DNA of 39,751 bases from Trichomonas tenax. Its lineage: Eukaryota; Parabasalia; Trichomonadida; Trichomonadidae. The position numbers were made by a program, and so were the translations under genes. Location of the stretch: NCBI GenBank assembly GCA_023091735.1, contig JALKBU010000443.1, positions 1 to 39,751 on the forward strand. Reading direction: 5' to 3'. Every line of letters begins with the position of its first letter. Position 1 is the first letter of the stretch. Below are positions 9,016 to 18,105 of the stretch, in pieces. Below the pieces are notes generated by a model, which made no database searches, was not told the origin of the DNA, and saw nothing but the letters and a program-made list of their open reading frames with translations.

Positions 9016-9603
9016 TCAGTTCTTTTCGATCTGCCTGACCATCCAGTTTTCCGGATTCTTATGATCAAAGTACTCGTATTTACCTGTTTGTATTTCTCCC
9101 TCGATATCTGTAGGTTCTCCAACAGCTCTGAACCAAGTTTTCTGTGGGACGTTGAATGCCCATCCGCGAGACTTCAATTCTTTAGAGGCGAAGTACTGCT
9201 GTGGCGTTCCTGGGCTGTAAAAGAATATATAAAATAATGTGTCGTTGTCGTATTTTTTGAAGAATTCTGGCTGTATGAATTTTGTGTGTGATGACCTCGG
9301 ATACATCTGATCGTTTGAAAATTCATCGATTACCCCATCTCCTTCGTATGGAGTCTCTGGAATGTAATTCATTACAGAATCTAGCGCAAAACCGAAATCC
9401 TCTGGAGTAAGTGTTGATTTTGAATCAGTGTTTGGCGTAAAATCTTTATAAATTTCTTGGCTGATTATTAACTGCTGAGATTCGATAATTGGTTTTGATG
9501 CCGGCGGTGAAGAAGGTGCCATTGAAGCAGGAACTGAACTCGGTCCCTGAGATATCGATGATAGAGCGGGAAATTCTTCGTCTAAAGCAGACCGATTTCT
9601 CAT
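9016..9603 (-). CDS. NOT2/NOT3/NOT5-family subunit of the CCR4-NOT complex
   Basis: A 195-residue protein carrying a C-terminal NOT box. Landmarks are the lead-in MYPRSSHTKF, the core DTLFYIFFYSPGTPQQYFAS, then KELKSRGWAFN, TWFRAVGEP and the GKYEYFDHK tail. In CCR4-NOT this domain forms the NOT module that bridges NOT1 to the deadenylase and regulatory proteins, so the role is cytoplasmic mRNA deadenylation and repression. The core resembles NOT3/5 more than NOT2 (TLFYIF, QQYFASKELK). The N-terminus has an FPAL segment of the kind seen in NOT2. The long N-terminal coiled coil of full NOT3/5 is absent, so this is a minimal version. The ATG at 9603 is the first, with TGTAAACTTGTCAA just upstream. 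Confidence 0.87.
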   Translation of the reverse strand: MRNRSALDEEFPALSSISQGPSSVPASMAPSSPPASKPIIESQQLIISQEIYKDFTPNTDSKSTLTPEDFGFALDSVMNYIPETPYEGDGVIDEFSNDQMYPRSSHTKFIQPEFFKKYDNDTLFYIFFYSPGTPQQYFASKELKSRGWAFNVPQKTWFRAVGEPTDIEGEIQTGKYEYFDHKNPENWMVRQIEKN

Positions 9604-10401
9604 TTGACAAGTTTACACCAAAAAAGAAGTCACTCCACACCCTAATTTCATACCTACTTAAGCCTATGATCCCTTTTTTGCCACTCACTTATATACATCA
9701 ATTCCTTTATAGCCCTTAACTTTCAGCTAACGGTTTCAAAATACCAAAAATATGAAAAATAATTCTCAAATTTTTATACTTATTACATGCTCATCTTATA
9801 TTTAATGTCAGTGTATTCCATGTTTTACTTTCAAAATCCCAAAAGAAACAATATTTTGAAATTCAGAATAAATATTACTGTACTGAAAGGCAAAGATTAA
9901 CCAAATAATAACCTCTACCACTAAGCTTTATTTACTAGTTCACCAAATTTCAAAATTACGAACTTTCAGTTCTTCTCGACTTATTTATCGAAAAACTATC
10001 AATTATTTCATCGTATCCGAATTTTGCAAAGCAATCTATTAATATGTCATTTTCTATTTTAACATTTTCTTCAATTATATATTCTGATTCAAAAATTTTT
10101 CTTGAATAAAAAGTTCTTTTGTAAAGTACAATAATGCTATTTAGTAAAGTATACAAATAAACGTGATAAAGCTTTAACATTGATAAAATTGTTGAGGGGA
10201 AAAAAAATAGTTTATGATTGAACTAAAAGTATGCAAAATTGTTTGAGTTGATGCACACGTAAACTTTTGTTAGTTGTACCGGATACATTTGGTGTTAAAG
10301 TTTAGCTACACTGGATAAATAACTAAACAAGCTGGGAAAAAGCGTATTTTTCATAAAAACTGAAAACTATTGATGTCACAACAACAAGCAGAACCGAAAC
10401 C

Positions 10402-10420
10402 ATCAAGATTCAATCTTGAT
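10402..10420. repeat. 9-bp inverted repeat, 1-nt centre
   Basis: ATCAAGATT (10402-10410) and AATCTTGAT (10412-10420) are exact reverse complements around one base. Flanking AAACC (10397-10401) and GGTTT (10424-10428) extend the stem if a 3-nt bulge is allowed. It may be part of a small structured RNA with the next hairpin. Confidence 0.55.
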
Positions 10421-10455
10421 TGAGGTTTTGACATGACTCAGCAATATGAAAAAAC

Positions 10456-10492
10456 TAAAATAACGTATTTATGTAAAAAATACGTTATTTTA
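10456..10492. repeat. Perfect 15-bp inverted repeat, 7-nt loop
   Basis: Arms at 10456-10470 (TAAAATAACGTATTT) and 10478-10492 are exact reverse complements around the loop ATGTAAA. It lies 36 nt after the preceding hairpin. It is too long to be dismissed easily as AT-rich chance, but its function is unknown. Confidence 0.6.
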
Positions 10493-10761
10493 AAGCAATG
10501 CTTTGTATCCCCATAAGCACATCAGTATTTCTGAATTATTTGGCTTAGATACTTTGGAATATTAATTTATATAGCATATAGAGTCTAAAATTTTTGGCTG
10601 TCAGATTCAAAATTCAAAAATTTGACTATTTTTATTGTTCCATTAGATAGTACTCTCAGTAGAGAATCTATATTGCTTAATAAAATTTTAAAAATATTAA
10701 TTTTTTGGTGAGTGGAATAACCTCTACCAAAAATGACAATTTCATTTTTGACAATTAAATA

Positions 10762-10772
10762 TGACATGTAAA
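10762..10772 (+). promoter_or_regulatory. TGACATGTAAA motif
   Basis: Exact copy of a box that also occurs upstream of the tetraspanin gene and between clathrin and the STPG gene. It lies 158 nt before the importin-like ATG. A regulatory role is inferred from recurrence only. Confidence 0.35.
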
Positions 10773-10929
10773 TTAATTATTTGGCAAAAATATTTTTGAC
10801 TCTGATTTAAAAATTTGAAATTTGATTGAAAACCGATTTGCTGTGGTCTATACTTGGATTTAATAAGGAAATGAAAAGAAAATTAAGAAAAAATGTGCAC
10901 ATTTTGAATTTTTGTATTTATTTGATTTT

Positions 10930-13731
10930 ATGGACCAAGGAGCTCTTGAACAGTGTATTAACGCGCTCCTTGGTGGCGACAATGAACTGAGAGATCTCGC
11001 AACACCGGTCTTTGAGAATTTCTTTCAAGAGCCGGGTTCTATCGATTGTATTATCAATGAAATTCATTCTCCTTCGCAAGAAATCTATCGCCAATTGATA
11101 CTGGTCAAGTTGCTGCCATTTTTGGATAAAAATATAGAACAATTATCGGCAAATCAAGAAAAATTAAACCAATTATTCCAAGTATTGTACGAATTTTTGA
11201 ACAGCATTGCATCATCAGACTTCATAAATGAGGATTATATTATACATACAATACCAGGAATGATTTTTCTCATAAAAATTTTATCAATTGATGTTTTCAG
11301 CTTTCCACCTCATATCTCACTTCTCATTCTCCCAGATTTACTCTTAGAATTCGAATACCAACATTTAACCGATGCATATCAAAAATGTATTGAATCGATC
11401 GCATTATTACTGAAAGAGTTTGCCATTTCACGTTCATTTAGACGCTCATATTATGTGTACTGCATACTTTCGGTCCTCAATATATATGATCACAAAACAG
11501 GTGATGATGAGATACAAAATCAAATTGTTTTTAAACTCAAAGAAGAGATTTTCACACCAATTCTCAAACACTGGAATATATATATAAAAATATGGTCGAA
11601 TCTTGGATTTGCAATCAACAATAGTTTTCTTCCATTGGTTAACCTCGAGATATCATTCTTCTTGCGTGTTAAGTGTGAAACAACATCGCTTTTGAATTTT
11701 TTGATTCCATATGAATACGCGATAATAAATGGATGTTTAAACGAAGTTCAGATTAAAGATAAGATCAATTACGCGCTTCGATCATCGGAAATGATCATAG
11801 AAGAGAACTCTTGCTTGTCAGTAGATATGTATCATACTATAGAAAGTCTGATGTCGTGGATTTATTATGGATATGAACAAGCACCTTTTTTGGAGTATTT
11901 TCTTAATTACGTTGTTGAAGCAATACAAATGGAGAATATTAACAAAGTCTGCACTGGCTTCTATGCTCTTTCACTGTTAATCAGCAGATCGCCTGGTTTA
12001 TTGACTGAATGTGCCGATAACTTTAAAGAGATATTGTCGAACTTGCTGCAAAGTGGTAATGAAATTGCAGTGTTTACTGCTTTAAATTCAATGATTGCTA
12101 TAACAGATGCTTCTCCTGAATCTGTGTTTGTATTAAGTGAACATATATCATATGTATTCACTTTCTTTAATATAGAAACTCCTGAAGAAATATTGATATC
12201 GGCTTGCGAACTAATTACAAAAGTTTCAGGGAAAATTCAATATTATTCTGGTGATGTTTCTCAATATTATCCTGAAATTAATGTTTCTGCCTCAACTGAA
12301 TCATCGCAAATCTTTTCTAATATAATATCGCATGTCATACAGAGCGGATTTTACTATTTGAAGAATTTCTCAGATGAAATGTTGCAATTTCAGCAATCAT
12401 ATGTTATAGAGTTATTAAATTCTTCTGATATCCAAGTTCAAGCACATGGAGCATATATAGCAGCAACAATGTGCGAGGCTGTTCCAAAGCACGCATTTAC
12501 ATTTATACAAGAAGTCAATCAAAGAATCACGGCAATGCTGCAATCGTTCACTGAAATGGATCAAAGTTGGTGCGATTCATTAAATTACATTATATTGACA
12601 TTATCAACAGTACTTGAAATATATAGAGGACAGATTTATACAATTATATATCCTAATATTTGCATAGCGATGGACATTTGTGCAAACGAATCTTGTCCAA
12701 TATATGTTTTGGAAAATGCAGTTCCTGATTTCATACAAATCAAAAAGATATCAGATATACATCTAACGCCATTGCTGCAACAAAGAATCATGAATATGTT
12801 ATCAACAAATGAGATCAATGATTCCATAATAACTTTAGTTTCCTCTTTTTACAGCCAATTCGATCAGTCATTAGTAGAAAATTATATATCCACATTAATT
12901 GCATCATATTCATTAGATAACTTAGCTTTATTTATTTCCAGTCACAATGGCGATCAAGCAATTGAACTTCTTTCTAATGTGATACAGAATTTCCAGATAG
13001 AAAATTTTGAAAACATCATTATATGCATAAGATCACTTTGCGAGAGAACCGATAAGAACGTTGATACTCTGCTTGGAAATATGTTTGCTGCAACACAGCA
13101 TTTGCACACTGGATACCTTTGTAAATTAGTTGAATTAGTGCAGGCTGCAGTCGCCTACAAATCATGCTCAGACCAATTCGTTGAAATGATATCTGAGAGC
13201 ATTGCGTCTGTCGAATCATCAATTTTCTTTGAATACCAGATTCGATATTTCACGATGCTTGGCATTTTCTATGACTTAGAACACATGCAAATAGGCTTTG
13301 CACGCATAAATCCAATCATTTCTTCGATAACGCAAGAAACAATTTCCAAGATTGTGTTTTTCGAAGCAGCCGCAGAATATCAACTCGTTCTATTGAAATA
13401 CGGCGTTGTCCTTGACAATACTGATCTTTTGTTACGTTATATTAGATTCCCTCATTACTACCAAGACAAGATTCTAGAATTCTTACTTGCTGCAACAAAA
13501 GTCAGCAATGTAACTTTGATACATATTTCCATTCGTTTGCTTGTTCAATATCTTTCCCATTCACAGAGAAATGAAATCTCATATCCAATATCCGATAGTC
13601 TTAAGTCCCAAATAATCAGCCAGCTGAAGACTTTGATGACAGATTCAGCAGTTATGCAAATCATCAAAGAAGAAGCAAGCCAATATATACAGCAATTAAA
13701 TAGCTTGCTTGATATTATTCAAGAAGAATAA
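10930..13731 (+). CDS. Importin-beta-like HEAT-repeat protein (karyopherin)
   Basis: A 933-residue, almost wholly alpha-helical protein. The N-terminus (MDQGALEQCINALLGGDNELRD, then A.PVFENFF and IYRQLILVKLLPFL) follows the importin-N pattern: a first helix, a short turn with N-E-L-R, then a second helix and an Arg-Gln pair before a leucine helix. The rest shows about 18-20 antiparallel helix pairs of HEAT type. The length fits karyopherin-beta family members, which carry cargo between cytoplasm and nucleus with Ran. Which importin or exportin subfamily it belongs to cannot be decided here; the low sequence conservation suggests a divergent member. The frame opens six codons earlier at a TTG, but ATG 10930 gives the family-like start. 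The coding sequence is AT-rich. The stop overlaps TAAA. Confidence 0.75.
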   Translation: MDQGALEQCINALLGGDNELRDLATPVFENFFQEPGSIDCIINEIHSPSQEIYRQLILVKLLPFLDKNIEQLSANQEKLNQLFQVLYEFLNSIASSDFINEDYIIHTIPGMIFLIKILSIDVFSFPPHISLLILPDLLLEFEYQHLTDAYQKCIESIALLLKEFAISRSFRRSYYVYCILSVLNIYDHKTGDDEIQNQIVFKLKEEIFTPILKHWNIYIKIWSNLGFAINNSFLPLVNLEISFFLRVKCETTSLLNFLIPYEYAIINGCLNEVQIKDKINYALRSSEMIIEENSCLSVDMYHTIESLMSWIYYGYEQAPFLEYFLNYVVEAIQMENINKVCTGFYALSLLISRSPGLLTECADNFKEILSNLLQSGNEIAVFTALNSMIAITDASPESVFVLSEHISYVFTFFNIETPEEILISACELITKVSGKIQYYSGDVSQYYPEINVSASTESSQIFSNIISHVIQSGFYYLKNFSDEMLQFQQSYVIELLNSSDIQVQAHGAYIAATMCEAVPKHAFTFIQEVNQRITAMLQSFTEMDQSWCDSLNYIILTLSTVLEIYRGQIYTIIYPNICIAMDICANESCPIYVLENAVPDFIQIKKISDIHLTPLLQQRIMNMLSTNEINDSIITLVSSFYSQFDQSLVENYISTLIASYSLDNLALFISSHNGDQAIELLSNVIQNFQIENFENIIICIRSLCERTDKNVDTLLGNMFAATQHLHTGYLCKLVELVQAAVAYKSCSDQFVEMISESIASVESSIFFEYQIRYFTMLGIFYDLEHMQIGFARINPIISSITQETISKIVFFEAAAEYQLVLLKYGVVLDNTDLLLRYIRFPHYYQDKILEFLLAATKVSNVTLIHISIRLLVQYLSHSQRNEISYPISDSLKSQIISQLKTLMTDSAVMQIIKEEASQYIQQLNSLLDIIQEE

Positions 13732-13767
13732 ATGTTATTTACAAAAAAATATATAGAATAAATAAAA

Positions 13768-14988
13768 CTAATTACGCATTTTCCTTGTGGACTTCTTTGA
13801 TGTTATCTTCTTCTTCGCCTCGTCTTTAACATGCTGCTTCGTGACCTCCAAGAAAGGCGTTGGAGACATTCCATCTAAAGAACCAAGAAGATTATCTAAT
13901 TTCGTGATCTCGAACACAAGATCCTTCGCTCGAGGTCCAACAATCATGAGCCTTGGTTCTAACTGTGCAACATTAACACCCATCTGTAATTCCTCTATCA
14001 ATGCTCGCAATCTCGCGTTCTCTTCTTCCAAATCGTGTATTCTCTTGAACTTGTTTGTTACTTTGCTCGAAGGACGCTTCTGGACATCCTGCTGAGCTTG
14101 CTCTGTCTTTCTTTCCTCGAATTTCACGTCCGGACAGATTCCGCACTTAATCTCTGTCTTAGGAACTTTTGCTTGAAGCTTTCTCACCATAGACTGCGTC
14201 AATCCATTGTTGCCTCTGAGATCCAAAAGCTTCAAGGGAACATCGAGAAGGGCATCTTCTATGATGTCGAAGAACCTGAACGTGAACTCGTTGTTCCTCA
14301 AGTCCAGCTTCTGGAGGCAAACATCCTGCGAAGGAACGCCGAGAACGTGATCTTTCCATGCGGCTTCGGATTGAATGAAGACGTGGAAAGCGAGCAGCGA
14401 GCGCAAGTCATACGTGCACTCGTCAGTCAGTCCGCACTTTCTGAACTGGACTTCGACGATTGAACGCTTCCTTAACGCGCGGCACAATCTCGAAAATCCT
14501 TTATCGCCGAGAGGTATATCGCAGAACCTCAGAACGCGCAGCATGTTGCTGGAGAAGATGGTGCCCGCGAGAAGGTCTATTTCTGTCGGTGCAAATGGAA
14601 TTGTTCGGAATTTCAAGAATTGGAGAATCTCTGATTGAGCGATTGTTGTGCATACGGTCTTTGTGAGCTTATTCGTAAATCCTTTTGTCTTTTTGCACGT
14701 AGAATTCAATAACGTTAATGGATAAACAGGTCGTTTGTTCGATCTTGGGTCGTCTGCCTGTAACTGCTCGTTCTTTCTGTCAGTTTTGATTAAAAGATCG
14801 CAATTAAATCCGACTCCTTGTGCTTTTTCTGCAAAATTTTCGGGAAGAGATTTCATAAGCTGCTCAAAAACCTCAGGCGTGATTCTTGAGAGGTCGAACT
14901 TGTAAATGTCGTCCTTAAATTTCGCGATTTCTTCGATTTCTTTGTTTGTTAAAGGTTCTGTTTTCTTCATTTTGGAGAAAACTGACAT
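13768..14988 (-). CDS. CEP78-like leucine-rich-repeat and coiled-coil protein
   Basis: A 406-residue protein. Residues about 110-290 contain irregular leucine-rich repeats of the RI/CEP78 kind (MLRVLRFCDIPLGDKGFSRL, VQFRKCGLTDE, LQKLDLRNNEF, LKLLDLRGNNGLT). The segment with CGLT, then a helix, EAAWKD, and later LDLRGNNGLTQSMV follows CEP78 in order. A coiled coil follows (HDLEEENARLRALIEELQ), and the C-terminus is strongly basic. CEP78 sits at the centriole wall and helps basal-body function and centriole length control. In this window epsilon-tubulin and a PG-rich axonemal protein are also present, which fits the same apparatus. A more general LRR protein cannot be excluded. The start is ATG 14988. 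Confidence 0.7.
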   Translation of the reverse strand: MSVFSKMKKTEPLTNKEIEEIAKFKDDIYKFDLSRITPEVFEQLMKSLPENFAEKAQGVGFNCDLLIKTDRKNEQLQADDPRSNKRPVYPLTLLNSTCKKTKGFTNKLTKTVCTTIAQSEILQFLKFRTIPFAPTEIDLLAGTIFSSNMLRVLRFCDIPLGDKGFSRLCRALRKRSIVEVQFRKCGLTDECTYDLRSLLAFHVFIQSEAAWKDHVLGVPSQDVCLQKLDLRNNEFTFRFFDIIEDALLDVPLKLLDLRGNNGLTQSMVRKLQAKVPKTEIKCGICPDVKFEERKTEQAQQDVQKRPSSKVTNKFKRIHDLEEENARLRALIEELQMGVNVAQLEPRLMIVGPRAKDLVFEITKLDNLLGSLDGMSPTPFLEVTKQHVKDEAKKKITSKKSTRKMRN

Positions 14989-15388
14989 TCTTAACGTCTT
15001 TTTTTTCTCATACTAAATTTTAACAAATTTAGCTTATGCTGCAAATTCTTATTCCGAAAAGTAAATTTATCTTCGATTTTAAACATTTTATAAAAACATC
15101 TCAAATATCATCACCTAAATATTCACAAATCAACAGTTTCTCTTAATGATTCATATATAATTTGTTTTGCTCTTTAATATGGACTTGTCTAGATTTCAGC
15201 AATACATGTAGATAAAGAGAAAAATGGAGAAAAAGATTACCGATGATTATTGGAGAATTTTTCAAAAATAATCGTCGTTATTTTTTATCGAGATTATCTT
15301 GAAGATTTACCGATAAACATCATGTGTAGACCCTAAATTTTAGTCGTTCACAAGATTCAAATGTTTACGTCACCAAAAAAAATAAAAA
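14989..15388. other. Divergent intergenic gap
   Basis: 400 bp between the CEP78-like gene and the kinase; it must hold both promoters. TTTACGTCACCAAA lies about 14 nt before the kinase ATG and may act as a variant initiator. Nothing else recognised. Confidence 0.4.
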
Positions 15389-16990
15389 ATGAGTTTTGAC
15401 CACATAGGAAAGTACACCGTCATCAAAGAGCTTGGCGAAGGTACTTCTGCGAAGGTCAAATTGTGCCAGGACCCCGATACTGGCAAAAAAGTTGCGATTA
15501 AAATTATAAAGAAAGAATTATTCGAGAAAAAAGCAGATTTCAAGCGAAAAATCATGAGAGAAATTGCACTAATGCAGTTCCTGAAGCACCCTTACTTAAT
15601 AGAACTCTATGAAGTCTACGAAAGCGCAAATCACTTATATATGATTTTAGAATACGCGCCGAAAGGTGAATTGTTTGATTATCTCATTTCACACAGATTC
15701 TTAAAACCAGAAACAGCCCTCCATTTCTTCAGACAAATTATTTACGGAATCGAGTATTTACACGCAAATTCAATTTGCCACAGAGATTTAAAACCAGAAA
15801 ATATTCTTATCGACGAAAACGAGAACCTGAAGATCGCAGACTTCGGTTTCGCCAGATGGATGCGCACAAACACTGCGAAAACATCATGTGGATCCCCACA
15901 CTACGCTGCTCCTGAAGTCATTCGCGGCACGCCATACGATGGACGTGTCGCTGACGTTTGGAGCTGTGGCGTAATTTTGTTTGCTTTGGTAGCAGTATGT
16001 ATTACATATGGATTCCGTGTGCAGCAGTATCGTATTTTTATGTGATACCACCAAACACGGGATTCAATTTTTTTTTAGAATTATACTAACACACAGGGTT
16101 ATTTACCATTCGATGATCCATCAGTCAGAACAGTCTTGACGAAGGTTAAGACCGGTATTTATAAGATGCCAAACATCACATCAGAGCCAATCAAGGATTT
16201 GATCAGCAAAATCCTTGTTGTCAATGTTAATCAGCGTTTCACAATTCAACAGATCAAGCAGCACCCTGCTTTCCGCCTCTACTATCCAGAAGGCTACATT
16301 TTCCCGAGACCGCTTCCACATCCACCACTCGACGGCCCTATCGAGGTGAAAGATCCGGAATTCTACAGCCTCCTTCAGAACGTCGGCTACGACAACAATG
16401 ATCAGATCATGGAGGAGCTCAGAGAGGAAGGCCCGACATCAGCCAAACTCTTCCACGTCCTTTACTCGAGGAGTACAGACTTAAGCTCACTTCCTTGGGC
16501 TTCAGCGAACGAAACTGTTACACCAACACCTGTTATCAGCAGCCTCGATGGATTTATGCCATCGAGTGTCGGTCTGAGCCTGCAGGATACCAATGTTGGC
16601 TTGGCGAACAACAGCTACAGTCTCTACGAGAGCTTCAGAGACTCGCGCGCATGGGATTTGGTCGGTAAGAATGATACAGAAGAATTCGTTGTTTCGGATG
16701 AAGAGAAGTACTTCTTGTTCCCAACGAAGGTTGCTCCGGCTACAGAGGTCTGCCTCCAGCTGCAGAACGACTTCAAGGCCCGCGGAATAGACTACTTCTT
16801 CCCGAACGACCAGTTGTTCATTATTCGCGACAACGATTTCGAGTCATTCTTCAACGTATTTGTCAAGCAGATACACCGCACCGCAGTCACAGTGGGCATT
16901 GTCCAGCGCGCAGGAAACACAGAGAGGCTTGAACCTCTGAAGCAAGCAATCGATGCTATTCTTACTAAGTATGCTGATTATGTTGAATAA
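15389..16990 (+). CDS. AMPK/SNF1-type (CAMKL) Ser/Thr protein kinase, one intron
   Basis: Spliced CDS is join(15389..15994,16097..16990), 499 residues. Exon 1 encodes most of the catalytic domain: glycine loop GEGTSAKV (16-23), VAIK lysine 38, alpha-C Glu58, HRDLKPEN (Asp133), DFG (Asp151) and TSCGSPHYAAPE with a probable activating Thr165, equivalent to AMPK Thr172. Exon 2 resumes at GYLPFDD, giving LFALVA-GYLPFDD with no residue lost. The residues after the lobe (FYSLLQNVGYDNNDQIMEEL) resemble the UBA/auto-inhibitory segment of AMPK-related kinases. The C-terminal about 95 residues form a mixed alpha/beta module that may be a KA1-like domain. All catalytic residues are present, so it should be active. 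Substrates are unknown. Codon use becomes more GC-rich in exon 2. Stop overlaps TAAA. Confidence 0.93.
15995..16096 (+). other. Spliceosomal intron, 102 nt, Trichomonas type
   Basis: Starts GTATGT (15995-16000) and ends ACTAACACACAG (16085-16096), which fuses the branch point with the acceptor as in known T. vaginalis introns. It contains an in-frame stop, so unspliced RNA would give a kinase truncated just after the activation loop. Removing it joins codon GCA to GGT in phase 0 and restores a continuous conserved kinase motif. Confidence 0.95.
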
Positions 16991-17046
16991 AATTTATCTT
17001 TTTTGAATTTATTTGGTTTTGACGATTATTGTAAACTTAAAAAAAT

Positions 17047-18069
17047 ATGCTTTTCGCTTTCGCTTCATTTGTCCACAGTATAAGGAATTTCATTCCAATT
17101 ACACCAGAGGACTACGACCAGAAGGTGAAGATGAACAAGTGCGTCATGGTTCGCTACTACTCAATGCACCAGGAGCCTTCAACACGCTCTTACAGAGATT
17201 ACAACCTAGTTGGCAAGTCATTCAACAACAGCGACTCCATCACAATTGCAGGTATCGATTGCGGTAAGTACCGCCATCTCTGTCTCAAGCATAACGTTTA
17301 CACACTTCCAACAGTCAGAATCCACTGCGGCGACATGATGGAACAGTACGTCGGCGGCTTCTCCTATGAGTCCCTCGTCAAGTGGGGCGCTAATATTTCT
17401 GGTGCCGTCCCGATTGAGCAGAAATTGCTTGTTAAGATTCCAAACAGCAAGACCTTCAAGCAGATGCTCGAAGATCACGCCTGCGTCCTCACATCATTCG
17501 AAACACCATGGTGCCAGCAGTGCATCCGTAACAGACCAAGATTAAACCGCCTTGCAAGATTATTCTCCAAGGAACCACAAATCGCCATCGCTACAATCGA
17601 TGTTGACCGCTACCGGGACTTCCTCCGTGAGTATGAGACACTCGTCTTCCCAGATATCAGATTATTCGTTCGTGGTGAGAAGAAGCCAACAGAATACTAC
17701 GGCAAGAGAAAGATCCCATTCTACGTTGAGTTCCTTAACGAAAAGTGCGGTACACGTGTCGAGATTAACGATATCGAAGGCGAGCTCGGCTTAAACGATG
17801 AAGGCAACCAGCTTTGCGAGGATTACTTCGAAGAAGGACGTAATCCACTCTTCATCCAAGAAATGCACGCTAGAAGAAATCTCGAACATTATATCTACGT
17901 TATGCAGGGTCTCCATGATAACGGCGACGCTTGGCTCGATGCTCAGTACACAGAGCTTAAGGGCAAGATTGATGCTAACACTGAAAGTGAGAAGAAAATC
18001 GAAGAAATGAAGAAGAAGGTCAACGTCATCTCCTTCGTCAAGGAATTGATTGCCTTCGAGAAGAAATAA
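17047..18069 (+). CDS. PDI-like ER protein with one active and one inactive thioredoxin domain
   Basis: A 340-residue protein of the secretory pathway. A short hydrophobic N-terminus (MLFAFASFVHSI) probably serves as signal peptide. Two thioredoxin folds follow. In the first, the active site that should read W-C-x-x-C is replaced by YYSMHQEPST, so it cannot do dithiol exchange; its LPTVRI cis-proline loop is kept. The second has WCQQC with Cys156 and Cys159, and the FPDIRLF cis-proline loop. The C-terminal about 100 residues are helical and charged, like the D domain of ERp29/PDI-D proteins. The likely role is disulfide formation or isomerisation in the ER. No KDEL-type retrieval tail is seen: the protein ends IAFEKK. 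Codon use is C-ending and ACA/CCA-biased, indicating high expression. It lies 56 nt after the kinase stop on the same strand. Confidence 0.88.
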   Translation: MLFAFASFVHSIRNFIPITPEDYDQKVKMNKCVMVRYYSMHQEPSTRSYRDYNLVGKSFNNSDSITIAGIDCGKYRHLCLKHNVYTLPTVRIHCGDMMEQYVGGFSYESLVKWGANISGAVPIEQKLLVKIPNSKTFKQMLEDHACVLTSFETPWCQQCIRNRPRLNRLARLFSKEPQIAIATIDVDRYRDFLREYETLVFPDIRLFVRGEKKPTEYYGKRKIPFYVEFLNEKCGTRVEINDIEGELGLNDEGNQLCEDYFEEGRNPLFIQEMHARRNLEHYIYVMQGLHDNGDAWLDAQYTELKGKIDANTESEKKIEEMKKKVNVISFVKELIAFEKK

Positions 18070-18105
18070 ACAAATAATAATATTTACATACAAACAAAAT
18101 TAAAA

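Larger units (their letters stand above)
9604..10929. other. 1.3-kb divergent intergenic region with two hairpins
   Basis: AT-rich sequence between the NOT-family gene and the importin-like gene. Two short minus-strand ORFs with ATG starts (ending near 9956 and 10585) are Ile/Phe/Lys-rich and lack recognisable domains; I do not call them. Two inverted repeats at 10402-10420 and 10456-10492 and a TGACATGTAAA box at 10762-10772 stand out. Confidence 0.45.

Noticed and set aside
9956..10180. 74-codon ATG-started ORF on the minus strand
   Set aside because: Ile/Phe/Lys/Tyr-rich composition typical of AT-rich noise, no domain and no neighbouring support. A degenerate gene fragment cannot be excluded.
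10585..10767. 60-codon minus-strand ORF
   Set aside because: Short, AT-driven composition and no motif.
15389..16045. Exon 1 of the kinase read as a separate truncated kinase, and exon 2 as a separate gene
   Set aside because: The GTATGT...ACTAACACACAG intron joins the two frames exactly at a conserved kinase motif.
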